Shown here: in pieces, positions 39,883 through 49,590 of the stretch
Numbering within the stretch: the stretch's first letter is position 1
Layout of the letters: every line of letters begins with the position of its first letter
Program-made: the position numbers and the translations under genes
Assembly: GCA_000818945.1 (NCBI GenBank)
Contig: KN805392.1
Coordinates: 215,443 to 279,442, forward strand
Direction: 5' to 3'
From: Schizochytrium sp. CCTCC M209059
Lineage: Eukaryota; Sar; Bigyra; Thraustochytrida; Thraustochytriidae
Length of the DNA: 64,000 bases
The notes under the pieces: generated by a model
The model's database searches: none
What the model was told of the DNA's origin: nothing
The model's input: the letters and a program-made list of their open reading frames with translations, nothing else

Positions 39883-41349
39883 ATGGCGCGGGGGTCCTCG
39901 CCGCGCGAGCTGCACGCGCAGGCGCTCAAGGCGCTCGCGAGGGCCGTCCAGGCGGATGAGGCCCGCGACGTGCAGCGCGCCAAGGCTGCGTACGAGGAGA
40001 CCTGCGAGCTGCTCCTGGCCGGAGTCAAGCTCGGCGTCAGGGGCTTCAAAGTGGAGGAGCAACGTCGAATTCTGCTGGGCTGCCTGGACAGGCTCGAAAA
40101 GATTTCGAGTCAAGACAGTGTCGAGGCCGGGGACGATGAAGTTGGCGAGGATGCGCGTCCAGGAGGCTTTCGGAGTGTGGCAGGACTTGCACAGGTCAAG
40201 AGGGCGCTTCGTGAGGCGGTGATCTTGCCCTCGCTACATCCCAAACTCTTCACAGGCGCGCGCAAACCCTGGAAAGGGATTCTTCTTTTCGGACCGCCGG
40301 GTACAGGCAAGTCGCACATTGCAGCCGAACTGAGCAAGGAAAGTGGAGCCACATTTTACTCGTTCGCGCCGTCAGACATTATGTCGAAGCATCAAGGCGA
40401 CAGCGAGCGGGCGATCCGTAAAATTTTTGAAGAAGCGCGGCGCAACAAGCCGGCCGTGATCTTTCTCGATGAGATTGACTCCATTGGTCGTTCGAGAGAC
40501 AATGCAGAGGGCTCGAGCGAGTCAGGGCGAAGGGTGCTGACAGAGCTCTTGCGCCAGATGGACGGTGTTGGCGAAGACACATCGCAAATCACAGTCATTG
40601 CTGCAACGAACAACCCGTTCGAGCTGGACTCGGCGTTACGTCGACGCTTTGAAAGAAGGGTCTATGTGCCAATGCCTGGGCCCAAGGCCCGGGCGCGAAT
40701 TCTCCGAATCGCCCTCGGATCCGACGCCACGGTCGTGGCTCTTCGTGCACAAGAGATAAGGGAATTCGCAGCGCGTCTTTCTGGCTTTAGCGGAGCTGAT
40801 GTGGCCAGTCTGGCTAATGAGGCACTCATGGTTCCCGTGCGCAATTGCATGAATGCCAGGTACTTTCGCTATGTGCCAAAGGAAAATGTGGCGGCCCCTG
40901 CTCTTTGGCGGCGCGCTGTAAATTGGGCGTTTGGAGTTGCGCCTGAGGGTCACTTTCTCGTACCTTGCTCCCCCCATGATCCAGGTGCCACTGCGATGAA
41001 TATTATGGATGATGATTTCCCTGCACACCTCCTTCGCGTGCCGGCCATTACTCGCGCGGAGCTTGAGCAAGCTTTGCAACAGGTCAAGCCGTCGGTCGAT
41101 AAGGCTACCCTAGAGCAGTATGCTGAATTTGCAGCACAATTTGGCTCTGATTCGCGTGACTTTGCATTCGAAGACGACGACATGGATATTGAAGAAGAGG
41201 ACTGGGAAAGGGAAGAGGAAGAGGCAGAACGCGAGAAGGACCTGGAAGCGAGAAACAAACAAAGGGAGCAAGTCCAGGCAAAACGTGGCACGGAAGCGGC
41301 AAGAGCGACAGAGGCCCCGGCGCCAGCAAGAGTTGCCATGCTTTCATGA
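39883..41349 (+). CDS. VPS4: VPS4-type AAA ATPase with extended acidic tail
   Basis: A 488-residue AAA ATPase that disassembles ESCRT-III polymers during multivesicular-body sorting, cytokinesis and membrane repair. The N-terminal MIT domain (residues 5-70) binds ESCRT-III tails. The AAA core contains Walker A GPPGTGKS (about residue 138), Walker B VIFLDEIDSIGRSR, sensor 1 AATNNP and the arginine-finger region RRRFERRVYVPMP. The small domain and beta-domain region has LVPCSPHDPGATAMNIMDDDF. It is followed by the Vps4 C-terminal helix (LEQALQQVKPSVDKATLEQYAEFAAQFG). Unlike the usual VPS4, which ends about there, this one continues for about 65 residues of acidic, coiled-coil-like sequence. The first visible ATG is at 39883, 25 bases after the gap. 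It gives a normal MIT domain, but an upstream start inside the gap cannot be excluded. Confidence 0.92.
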   Translation: MARGSSPRELHAQALKALARAVQADEARDVQRAKAAYEETCELLLAGVKLGVRGFKVEEQRRILLGCLDRLEKISSQDSVEAGDDEVGEDARPGGFRSVAGLAQVKRALREAVILPSLHPKLFTGARKPWKGILLFGPPGTGKSHIAAELSKESGATFYSFAPSDIMSKHQGDSERAIRKIFEEARRNKPAVIFLDEIDSIGRSRDNAEGSSESGRRVLTELLRQMDGVGEDTSQITVIAATNNPFELDSALRRRFERRVYVPMPGPKARARILRIALGSDATVVALRAQEIREFAARLSGFSGADVASLANEALMVPVRNCMNARYFRYVPKENVAAPALWRRAVNWAFGVAPEGHFLVPCSPHDPGATAMNIMDDDFPAHLLRVPAITRAELEQALQQVKPSVDKATLEQYAEFAAQFGSDSRDFAFEDDDMDIEEEDWEREEEEAEREKDLEARNKQREQVQAKRGTEAARATEAPAPARVAMLS

Positions 41350-41604
41350 GCATGGATCAGTCAGCCAGTCAGCCAGCCAGCCATGGCGTCCGGGGTCGAT
41401 TCCGCGGCTCGAACATGTGTTGCTCGCAAAGATATGCCCTCGACTTCTGTATTCCACCTGGCGTTCCGTTCTCATCCATAGTATCTTTCCTGTGGTCACG
41501 CTGTCAAGCTCCCGTGTTTCTGCGTTGTTTTCTGGTGCAACAAGAGGGATCGGAGGAAGAAAAAAAATAATAATAGGAAAAGTAAAAAGCTCGCGTGCGA
41601 CTTT

Positions 41605-42618
41605 CTATTGCATTTGCTTGGCCATGAGCTCGGCGATATCGCGCATACGTGAGCTGTAGCCCATTTCGTTATCATACCAGGCAAGAATCTTGACGAGCTT
41701 GTCGTCGACAACCATAGTGGAAAGGGCGTCCACAATAGAAGAACGTGTGTCGTTAATATAATCTGTCGAGACGAGACCACGCGTCTCGAAGCCGAGCACA
41801 TGGTCATCAGCAGCAGCGGAGAGAGCCTCGTTGACCTCCTCTTTGCTGACGTTACGCTTGAGCTCGAGTGTAAGGTCGGTGATGGAGGCATTCTGCAAGG
41901 GCACTCGAATGGCCACGCCGTTGAGTTTGCCCTGCAAGTGCGGAAAAATCATGGTAATAGCCTTGGCGGACCCCGTCGAGGTCGGCGCCAGATTGAGCAT
42001 GCCTGCACGAGCACGACGCGGGTCATCCTTTTTCGTGTTTGGCGCATCCATAATGCTCTGTGTGTTGGTAACGTTGTGCACAGTGTTAATGACACCGCGC
42101 TCGATGCCAAAGGTTTCGTCGATGCACTTGATGACGGGCCCGATGCAGTTAGTTGTGCAGCTGGCAGCAGTGACAATCTTGGTATCCGGCTCGACGAGGT
42201 TCTCATTGCAGCCGACGACAACGTTGACAGCGCCCTTGACGGGTGCGCTCACGAGGACACGCTTGACATCGCTCGAAAAGTAGGCTTGCAACTTGGTCTC
42301 GTCGTTGAACTTGCCCGAGCACTCGAGGACGAGATCAACTTGAGTATCCTTCCAGGCGACCTCGCCGGGCGTGCTGCAGCTCGAATAGGTGATTTTCTTG
42401 CCATCCACAACGATGCAGCCATCGTCCACCTCAATCTTCTTGCCGCACTTGCCATGGATCGAGTCGAACTCCAAAAGGTACGCCGACACGCTCACGTCTG
42501 CGTTGAGCTCGTTGACGTGGACCACCTCGCAGACCTCGGAGTCCAGGAGGAACCTCGTCGCCAGCCGTCCGATGCGCCCAAAGCCATTGACGCCCACGCG
42601 AATCTTGCGCTCGGCCAT
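41605..42618 (-). CDS. GAPDH: Glyceraldehyde-3-phosphate dehydrogenase, atypical (ArsJ-partner-like)
   Basis: A 337-residue NAD(P)-dependent phosphorylating aldehyde dehydrogenase. The Rossmann start is IRVGVNGFGRIGRLATRF. The catalytic Cys154 sits in AASCTTNC and the catalytic His181 in HNVTNTQ, with the normal 27-residue spacing. The C-terminal WYDNEMGYSSRM block is standard. Several other blocks differ from ordinary glycolytic GapC: HVNELN in place of the usual ND-P after strand 2, HNVTNTQ rather than HSxTATQ, DDPRRARAGMLN and TRSSIVDALSTMVVDD. These resemble the bacterial GAPDH type encoded beside the arsenic exporter ArsJ. I have not aligned it; this is from recognition. It is probably functional, whether in glycolysis or arsenate handling. 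The ATG at 42618 gives the normal N-terminus; an upstream repeat keeps the frame open. No targeting peptide is seen. Confidence 0.92.
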   Translation of the reverse strand: MAERKIRVGVNGFGRIGRLATRFLLDSEVCEVVHVNELNADVSVSAYLLEFDSIHGKCGKKIEVDDGCIVVDGKKITYSSCSTPGEVAWKDTQVDLVLECSGKFNDETKLQAYFSSDVKRVLVSAPVKGAVNVVVGCNENLVEPDTKIVTAASCTTNCIGPVIKCIDETFGIERGVINTVHNVTNTQSIMDAPNTKKDDPRRARAGMLNLAPTSTGSAKAITMIFPHLQGKLNGVAIRVPLQNASITDLTLELKRNVSKEEVNEALSAAADDHVLGFETRGLVSTDYINDTRSSIVDALSTMVVDDKLVKILAWYDNEMGYSSRMRDIAELMAKQMQ

Positions 42619-43151
42619 CTTTTCTCTCGCCTCTCGCTGGCCCAGGACTGCCCGCTTTGCCTCGCCTCGCCTTGCCTTGCCTTGCCTTGCCTTGCCTTGC
42701 CTTGCCTTGCCTTGCCTTGCCTTGCCTTGCTTGTCTGGCAATCAATGTCTGATTGGCTGCTCATCCACGAAGCAATTCGAGCTACTACGTTGATGCTTTC
42801 GGGGTCCCGAATTTATCCGTGCGGAGCGGGCTTTAGTGCGGAGAAGATTCGATACCGGATCAAGGGCGACCTCCTTGAAACTTGTGTGTGAGGCCATGCG
42901 TCCGTCACCTTGGAGTGGAGGAAGGGCCCGCTATACCTACACTTCGGTCATGCACACTGCCAGCATTGTGGGGGCCTAGGCCTCGCCGTTCTTTTTGCCA
43001 TGATGATGATGATAGTGGCCAGCACTTTTAGCTGTGACTGGTGGTTGCGGCGAAGTGCACGCGCATGGGTTTGGAATTCAGAAGGCAAGAGATGAGGCGT
43101 GGATGACGAAGGTTACGACAAAATTTATACTAGTACTAGTACTACACCAGC
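42619..43151. other. Intergenic region GAPDH / GCP2
   Basis: 533 bp between two minus-strand genes, holding the GAPDH leader with its CCTTG array. No gene is seen. A small ACTAGTACTAGT palindrome lies just beyond the GCP2 stop. Confidence 0.55.
42664..42729 (-). repeat. CCTTG pentanucleotide array in the GAPDH leader
   Basis: About thirteen CCTTG/CCTCG units (CAAGG on the coding strand), ending about 45 bases upstream of the GAPDH start codon. Confidence 0.92.
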
Positions 43152-46100
43152 CTACTTTTGGTAAAAGGCGTTAAAGTCGAGGCGCGTACAAAGGTTGGTG
43201 AGGTGCGAGTGGTACTCACCCTGAGTGGCCTCTTTGAGAAGCTCGTCCATGAACTGACTAAGCATTCCGTCGAAGGTCTCTTGTGATCGTAGAATCATTT
43301 GCTGATAGCTGTCCTGCGTAACGATGCGACGAATGTGCTGCTCCTGAACCTTGATGCGCGTTTTGCGAAGCGCGCGCTTCTTGGCAGCAGCAGCAGCAGC
43401 AGCAGCCTCGGACGACGACGCAGATTGCTTTCCCGGGCGACCAGGGCCTGGACCTGCTTTCGACCCCGCACCACCTTGCTCTGCGAGTGCCGCAGTCATG
43501 GATGACTCGTCGACCTGGAGCTGATTCGCGAAACGGCCAATCTGCTCTGCAAAGAGCAAACAAGTGGTCATGAGTTTGGCAAGTGTCTTGAGTAGTCCCT
43601 GATGCGTGAGCAGACACTCCCGGAGACAAGTGTCGAGAAACTCCGAGTGGTGCTTCATGAGCTCGTCGACGGTCTTGACGTGCTCGAGGCGTTTTTCGAG
43701 TTCGTGCCATCGCGGCTCAAGGACCTCAAACATGACGTAGTACTCAAAGTTCTGCAAAAAGTGCAACATGCGTTGCCGAAGGCAATAGTCCGGGCCCAAA
43801 GCGGATCGCAAATTGAGTTCCTTGGTCGTCTGGTGGGCCAGCCACGTGGTGCAAAGTTGACGTTCGACATGCTTGCAAAAGAAGAGGTGCCGGAAAATGA
43901 GCTGATACTTTGTGAGCGCCTGCCGCGAAAGGACGAGGGAAAGCGGCCAGCGCACCTTGAAATCAAGCGTGAAGGCGTCAATACCGTGCAGGCCCGACGT
44001 TGGTTTCACACCCGCACGGAGCAAATTGCTCGAAGGCGCCGCCCCCGTGGACGCGAATTCGTGAATTGCCTCCACGTGCTCAATGAGCGCGTACGGCACC
44101 AGTTCGCAGGCAAGGTCCTCCTGAAAGGGATCGTTCACGTTGCGCACGCGCAAGCACACGTCAAGGAGGGATTGTAATCGAGAAATGGCAATCTGCTCCA
44201 CGGGCTTTTGCAATTCGGCATGGGCGAGGTCCATAAAGTGGACAAAGAAGTCGCCTTGATCGAGCAGAAAGTAGTGCTTCAGGGAGCGTAGACGCGCAAA
44301 AAGCTTTTCTTCCTGCAGCAAGAGATTGAGCAACGTTCGCGACGCAAAGTCGTGCGCGCGCGAGACGATTTGTTCATATGCATGGCTCTCGTCGCTGTAG
44401 GGGATGCGTTCAGCGCAGGTGTTTTCGACCCAGCGTCCGCACTCGCGCACGACATTGAGATATTTTCCCGTGGTGAGGATTTTGTCCGCCAGCCGACCCA
44501 GGAAGAAGGGCACGTGGTTGTGCGATGCAGCAGCTGCGCTCTGGGCTGCTGGCGTGCCTTCGGCAGCAGCTCCGTGCACCTGCGTTCGCCAGCTGACTCC
44601 GCGCACGTTCTCGCGCAAGGTGTACCTGGAGTCCCAGTACCGTGCATTGAAGTCGTCGCGAAGGGTGCGCTTTGTGGCATCCTCATCTACGTAGACCATA
44701 AACTCATTGTATGGGTCGCGAATGACGCCGTGGTAGATCCAGAGCTCGAGCATTTCCAGGTACGGAACAGTTGCGTGTTGCACCAGGTAGTGGTAAACGG
44801 AGCGCGCCTTGGCATCCCCGCCACGTGACGCAAGGTCGTGCACAAGATTGAGAAGAACGCCGCCCGTGGCGGCCTCCGACTTGCGAGCAACGTTGGCGAG
44901 CACCTGGAGAACGCGCATTGAAGGCTGCACGTAAAACCAGAGCTTTTGCAATGAGAGCCTCCGTTCACTGTTTTGGTGCTCGAGCTGCGCTACGAGCACG
45001 TCATACTCGCGAAGGAGGGCGCGCATGGCTGCTGCCATGGCGTGAGAAACGCGCCCAAATTCGGGCCGCGACCGACGCTGCACGAACGAACTCGCAGCCT
45101 CGTAGTCGCTGCAGAGCGGCATCACCCGGCTTGAAAGCTGCTCGAGCGCGCGATCGGAGACGCGTTCCTCGACAACGGCCCATGTGGATGTCGTGCCGTC
45201 AGGGCCAGGTGTGCATTCGATGAGGTCGCTCTCAAGGCCTTGCATGGCAAAGAGAACAGCGTCCACGAGCTCACCCTCGCTTGGCGGCTCGTCCTTTTCT
45301 GGCCTTGCCGCCTCATCGCCCACAGCAAACTTATCGACGGCCTGGGCCTGGGCCCCAGCCTTGGATTCTTCTTCGCTTTCGTGAAGGGCACCAGCGTTGA
45401 GCAGCGGTCGCTGGCGAGACCACAGTGGGACAAAGGGAGCCGGGCACTTTACCAGTGACCAGGCGCAAGCGCCGTTTGCCGGCGGCGCCCGAAAGAGTCG
45501 CAGACTGCCAGAACTGGTTACGCCAAGGAAGAGGCTTTCGGCGTGCACGGATCGCAAGAGCACGGCGTCCGAGGATCGAAGAGAAACGGTGACCTCACGC
45601 TTGCTCGGTGGCGCGAGCTGCGCACGCGCTAGATTGTAGCCAAGCTCCTCGGCACGTCGGCCCATGCGAGCCGCCGTCGCGGCAATTCGTTGTTGACGCT
45701 CAGCGGCGCGATCGGTTGTTTCGTTTTCAATTTCGACCACAACCCAGTGCTCGCGGCGCCCGGCAACCTTGCGCCGCGGGGACACGTACCACTGAGGTTC
45801 GTAGGCGTCGCGCTCGGCGGCATCCGCGACATCCGTCAAGTCATCAAAGTCATCTTCTTCGTCAGAGTCAAAAGTGCAATCGTCTGCGTTTTCCTGATCG
45901 CGATTCATCACGCCGAGAAAACGGCCGCGCGCTTTAGAGATGAGCGCCACGACGTCGCCATGTTTAACAACGCCGGTGTGCGTGCGCATGGCGGTTCCAA
46001 TGATGGCAAACTCGCACGCAGGCTCGGTGGGGTTGCCGTCAACTCGAGCAACGAACTCGGGTCCTTGGTTTTGCGTCTGGCCAACCAAGGACGACAAGTT

Positions 46101-47051
46101 TGTATCGATGGACCCCGTGCGATTCTTGAAGGAGGCGCGCGGCGGTTGGAACTGATGCTGGAGAGGCCTTGCAGCGCTGCCAAGCGCCAGCTCAAGGCCG
46201 TCGATCATGGATGCGTTCAAGTTAGTCTGCCCTTTGCGTTTGGGCCGTGCGACGGAGATGCAGGTGCCGCGGTGCGAGCGGAGCACAACCTTGTCCTCGA
46301 AGCAAAGGACGCAAGGATCCTGAGCAAGACGTGCATCAATTTCCTTATCGTCGGCAACGTCAAGTCGTGGCAAGATTGCGCCGCCGGCCTTTTCTTGCAG
46401 CGCACCAGTCATGCTTTTAGTGCTTCTTGAAGTCGAAGCCGCTGACGGCCCCGAGGCAGATGAGATCGAAGAGGCAAAGGAGGTGGAGATGTTGGCACTC
46501 CCGCGTCGGGAGGCGGTTCGCGTGCCATGAGTCGAGGGCGGGGCAGGAAGAGCATCCTTCTTCGTCTCGAGCGGAAGACGTTTGCGGCCCGAAGAGCGGC
46601 CACCGCCCTGGCCGGTGACCTCGTACAAGCGACGCGTCGTTTCTGGCGAGAGGACATCGCTCATGGCGAACTCGCTGGCGGCGCTGAGTCCCGACGAGAC
46701 GGGGTCGCTCGGATTCTTGCTTCTGGTGGGCGTCTCACTTGCCCCGACGCTGGAGAGCGCAGAGAGGAGTTCCTGCACGTCAGTGTCGTCGTCACCGCCG
46801 CCACCGCCACTACCACCTCCATGACGATCGCGAGTCCCGGCTCCCGTGGCAACCGCGAGGCCTCTGCCAGCGACGCGTCCGGTAGTGGCCCTTGGCCCTT
46901 GGTCAGCCTGGCCTCGCGCTGGCGCCCGCGCGTGTCGGTGCTCCGAGCTCCGCATGCTTGTCGCCTGTTGTTGTTTGTAGCTTTGGTTGGGATCGATCTT
47001 CAAGCTTGCCGCCGCTGCTAACCGTCGCTGCTCTAAAGCCAGGCCCATCAT
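43152..47051 (-). CDS. TUBGCP2: Gamma-tubulin complex component 2 with long N-terminal extension
   Basis: A 1299-residue Spc97/Spc98-family protein. GCP2 and GCP3 form the gamma-tubulin small complex that nucleates microtubules. The GCP2 identity is clear from LSLQKLWFYVQPSMRVL, VPYLEMLELWIYHGVIRDPYNEF, LTTGKYLNVVRECG, FLLDQGDFFVHFMD, KVRWPLSLVLSRQALTKYQLIFRHLFFCKHVERQL and the ending RLDFNAFY. The conserved region starts near residue 600. The first 170 residues are low complexity. Residues about 230-570 contain repeated strand-like units (VVLRSHRGTCISV, VALISKARGRFLGVMN, VLLRSVHAESLFLGVTSSG) that look like a beta-trefoil. This part is absent from animal GCP2 (about 900 residues). The frame stays open to 47099, but the first ATG is at 47051. 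No intron is visible. Confidence 0.93.
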   Translation of the reverse strand: MMGLALEQRRLAAAASLKIDPNQSYKQQQATSMRSSEHRHARAPARGQADQGPRATTGRVAGRGLAVATGAGTRDRHGGGSGGGGGDDDTDVQELLSALSSVGASETPTRSKNPSDPVSSGLSAASEFAMSDVLSPETTRRLYEVTGQGGGRSSGRKRLPLETKKDALPAPPSTHGTRTASRRGSANISTSFASSISSASGPSAASTSRSTKSMTGALQEKAGGAILPRLDVADDKEIDARLAQDPCVLCFEDKVVLRSHRGTCISVARPKRKGQTNLNASMIDGLELALGSAARPLQHQFQPPRASFKNRTGSIDTNLSSLVGQTQNQGPEFVARVDGNPTEPACEFAIIGTAMRTHTGVVKHGDVVALISKARGRFLGVMNRDQENADDCTFDSDEEDDFDDLTDVADAAERDAYEPQWYVSPRRKVAGRREHWVVVEIENETTDRAAERQQRIAATAARMGRRAEELGYNLARAQLAPPSKREVTVSLRSSDAVLLRSVHAESLFLGVTSSGSLRLFRAPPANGACAWSLVKCPAPFVPLWSRQRPLLNAGALHESEEESKAGAQAQAVDKFAVGDEAARPEKDEPPSEGELVDAVLFAMQGLESDLIECTPGPDGTTSTWAVVEERVSDRALEQLSSRVMPLCSDYEAASSFVQRRSRPEFGRVSHAMAAAMRALLREYDVLVAQLEHQNSERRLSLQKLWFYVQPSMRVLQVLANVARKSEAATGGVLLNLVHDLASRGGDAKARSVYHYLVQHATVPYLEMLELWIYHGVIRDPYNEFMVYVDEDATKRTLRDDFNARYWDSRYTLRENVRGVSWRTQVHGAAAEGTPAAQSAAAASHNHVPFFLGRLADKILTTGKYLNVVRECGRWVENTCAERIPYSDESHAYEQIVSRAHDFASRTLLNLLLQEEKLFARLRSLKHYFLLDQGDFFVHFMDLAHAELQKPVEQIAISRLQSLLDVCLRVRNVNDPFQEDLACELVPYALIEHVEAIHEFASTGAAPSSNLLRAGVKPTSGLHGIDAFTLDFKVRWPLSLVLSRQALTKYQLIFRHLFFCKHVERQLCTTWLAHQTTKELNLRSALGPDYCLRQRMLHFLQNFEYYVMFEVLEPRWHELEKRLEHVKTVDELMKHHSEFLDTCLRECLLTHQGLLKTLAKLMTTCLLFAEQIGRFANQLQVDESSMTAALAEQGGAGSKAGPGPGRPGKQSASSSEAAAAAAAAKKRALRKTRIKVQEQHIRRIVTQDSYQQMILRSQETFDGMLSQFMDELLKEATQGEYHSHLTNLCTRLDFNAFYQK

Positions 47052-47568
47052 GATTTCTCGCCACCTCTTTCTTTTCACTGATACTTTTGCAAAAGACACG
47101 GATGAGAGAGGAAGAGAAGAAGGAAGAGGGAGAGCAGCGCAGCGCAGAGCAGCGCAGCGCAGAGCTTGTTCTCCTCATCATCATCAATTGACTAAAAGAG
47201 CATGCCCGAGAGGAAATGCACAGCAATTCACGAATGAAGATGCTGCTCTGCAATGGAAGAGTATCGCAACGAACAACCCTATCATTAAACGTGGTCGTTG
47301 TCGCAAGTTGGAATCGGCAAGGTGTCACTAGTCAAGAAAGTATTGAGCGAAAACAGCTGTCACATGTGATCTTCTTGTTCTTCGTTGTCTATACAGGGGC
47401 TCATCATCGTCATTGTCATCATCCACCTTGGTCGTCGTTGTCTCTTGTCCATATAAAAGTGTTGATTCGTGTTCAATGGGAGGTGGATCGAGCGATGCAC
47501 TTGCTTTCTTGAAACTGAATGAAAGACGGAGCACTTTGGAGAAAATAAAAACAGAGCCGAGAAGAGAG
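47052..47568. other. Intergenic region GCP2 / DHHC
   Basis: 517 bp, no gene. A GCAGCGCA-type repeat lies at about 47135-47167 in the likely GCP2 leader. Confidence 0.5.
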
Positions 47569-48810
47569 CTAGCCGGTTTGTGCCGTCGCATACGAATGTA
47601 CAGACTCGACACCAGCAGAAGGCTTTTGCGAGATCGCAATGCCACCTTCAGATGGCGCGGACCCAATCGAATGAAAGGTCTCGGAACGCTCAGGCTTTGA
47701 GAGTTCTGGCAAAAAAATGGACGGGTCAAAATCCTCACACGAAGCCTCTGTTGCCGAAGAGGTGTTTCCGAGGGCATAAACTTGGTCGCTACGAACCTGC
47801 TCCGTAAACGTTTGCGTGGCGCGATTGAGCCGGATCCAGCTGCGAACATAGCTCTCCGCTCTTTTGCCAGCAAACAATCTAGAAAGCACACGCACGCCTT
47901 GACCAGGCGGCCACATGGGGCCTGGCGTGATGCGCAAATGCTCATATGTTGTGCGATTGAGAAAGGAGAGCTGAAGGTGGAAGATTAAAAGGGCGACCAC
48001 AGCAAGAATGAGAAAGACGCAGAGCACAATGAGAATGATAGATCCCGCTCCATCGCGAAGCACGGGAATTGCATCGCCATGATCATTCGCGAGATGGGCG
48101 AGATGCACGATGGCGAGGATTACGCTGTATACTAGGGCAGCCATGCCAAAGACGAGGAAGCCAAAAAAGTACCTATAGTTGCGTTCGCCGACACAATTCC
48201 CAATCCAGGCGCAATGGTGGTCGAAGCGCGTTACGCAGTTGTTGCAAAGACTGCAGTGCTCGGCACGCGGCGGGCGAAAGATGGCGCAGATTTCACAGTA
48301 CGTTCTCGTGGTGACTGTTCCGTGAGCGATAAAGTGCTGTTTCCGCGGGGGACGGGCGCTGATCGCAAGGGATCCGTCGTTCGCAGATACATCCTTGCAC
48401 CGCGGAAGGACTCCTGGGTCTGTGAGACTGGCGAGTGCGTAGAATGCGCCGGAAGGAAGGGCTAGGACGGCGCCTACAATGGCAAAGGCTGGCGAGCCGT
48501 CGTGTTTGTGCGTAAAGTAAGGCACCGGATACGCAAAGAGGAGCGCAAAGCCGAGAAGGAGAGCAAAGACAACACCTGCAGGCGGGAAGAAGCTAAGTCC
48601 TGTCGAAACACAAGCACCACCGGCGGGCAGGTTAATGACCGAGGGCCACAAGCGCTTTAGCTCCTTGGTTGACTTCCATTTGCCGGCGGGCGCCGAAGAT
48701 GCTGCTCGCGCGGTGGACGAGCTCGGGGTGTCGAAGCTGCTCCCTGCTGCGCCGCGCTCGCTGCCCTTGCGTCGCTCCACGAGCTCGGTGGTCTTACCCT
48801 GCGAGTCCAT
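47569..48810 (-). CDS. DHHC palmitoyltransferase
   Basis: A 413-residue S-acyltransferase that attaches palmitate to cysteines of membrane-associated proteins. It has four membrane helices. Two precede the catalytic loop (LSFFPPAGVVFALLLGFALLFAYPV and AIVGAVLALPSGAFYALASL, followed by TDPGVLPR, the DPG motif). The Cys-rich domain runs from YCEICAIFRPPRAEHCSLC to the DHHC motif (Asp197-Cys200, in FDHHCAWIGNCVG). Two further helices follow the loop, then the TTYE motif (RTTYEHLR). All catalytic and zinc-binding residues are present. The organisation is that of a typical plant/protist four-helix PAT on Golgi or plasma membrane; the exact location is unknown. Two other proteins in this window start with myristoylation/palmitoylation signatures and are plausible substrate types. 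Confidence 0.94.
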   Translation of the reverse strand: MDSQGKTTELVERRKGSERGAAGSSFDTPSSSTARAASSAPAGKWKSTKELKRLWPSVINLPAGGACVSTGLSFFPPAGVVFALLLGFALLFAYPVPYFTHKHDGSPAFAIVGAVLALPSGAFYALASLTDPGVLPRCKDVSANDGSLAISARPPRKQHFIAHGTVTTRTYCEICAIFRPPRAEHCSLCNNCVTRFDHHCAWIGNCVGERNYRYFFGFLVFGMAALVYSVILAIVHLAHLANDHGDAIPVLRDGAGSIILIVLCVFLILAVVALLIFHLQLSFLNRTTYEHLRITPGPMWPPGQGVRVLSRLFAGKRAESYVRSWIRLNRATQTFTEQVRSDQVYALGNTSSATEASCEDFDPSIFLPELSKPERSETFHSIGSAPSEGGIAISQKPSAGVESVHSYATAQTG

Positions 48811-49590
48811 GTCTGTCCCGCGTGGTCGTCGGCGTGTATACGCGCGTCTGGCCGGCCTGGTCCGGAGTCTTTTCCGCTTGCCTCGGCGACGCCTCGCTGC
48901 TTCTTCCGCGGGCCCTCGCCTCCTCCCCTCCTCTCGCTCCCCGCCCGCCCCCGGGCCCTTCGCCGCGGGCAGGCTGACCAGGCTGAATGAAGGTTTGTCT
49001 GCCTGCGCGTGCGAGCTGAGCTGCCTCCCACGCAGAATGAGGATGAAGTAGTCCAGTGATGACGATGATGACGATCACTCACAAAAGACTGTTGATTAAC
49101 AGCGAGCGACCAATAACGATCGCCACGGGAAGCAGGACAATCGTATCGTCCCGAACGAGGAAAATCCTCGAGGGTGAGTATATCTATGTTGTTTGAGTGT
49201 TTATGTTGTTTACTTTTCTTTCCTTGATGAAGGGTGGGAGTTGCAAGAATTGTGAACACAATGAATGGGAGACTCGCTTGGCACCATTTGTGATCAGGCT
49301 CAGGCCGAGGCCTAGGCCTGGTTGCTGGGTGAAGGTAATGACAACGGGAAAACAAGCTGCGCCGGTTTAATTTGCCATCAAGGATAGAGCAAGACTCAAC
49401 ATGATGATTTCGCAATGGTTCGAAAACGTCATGACGAGGAAGAAAAATGAATGATGAAATGTTCACATTGTCACGGATGGTGGAAAGGCAGGTCTACATG
49501 CTACATTTCCACAAATGGGTCTACACAGAAAGAACGCTACGACACAAGTCAGAGAAGCTGAGAGGGCGGGAAGAGAAGCCGCGTCCTAGC
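48811..49590. other. Intergenic region
   Basis: 780 bp between two minus-strand genes; no gene recognised. The part next to the DHHC start is C/G-rich. Confidence 0.5.
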
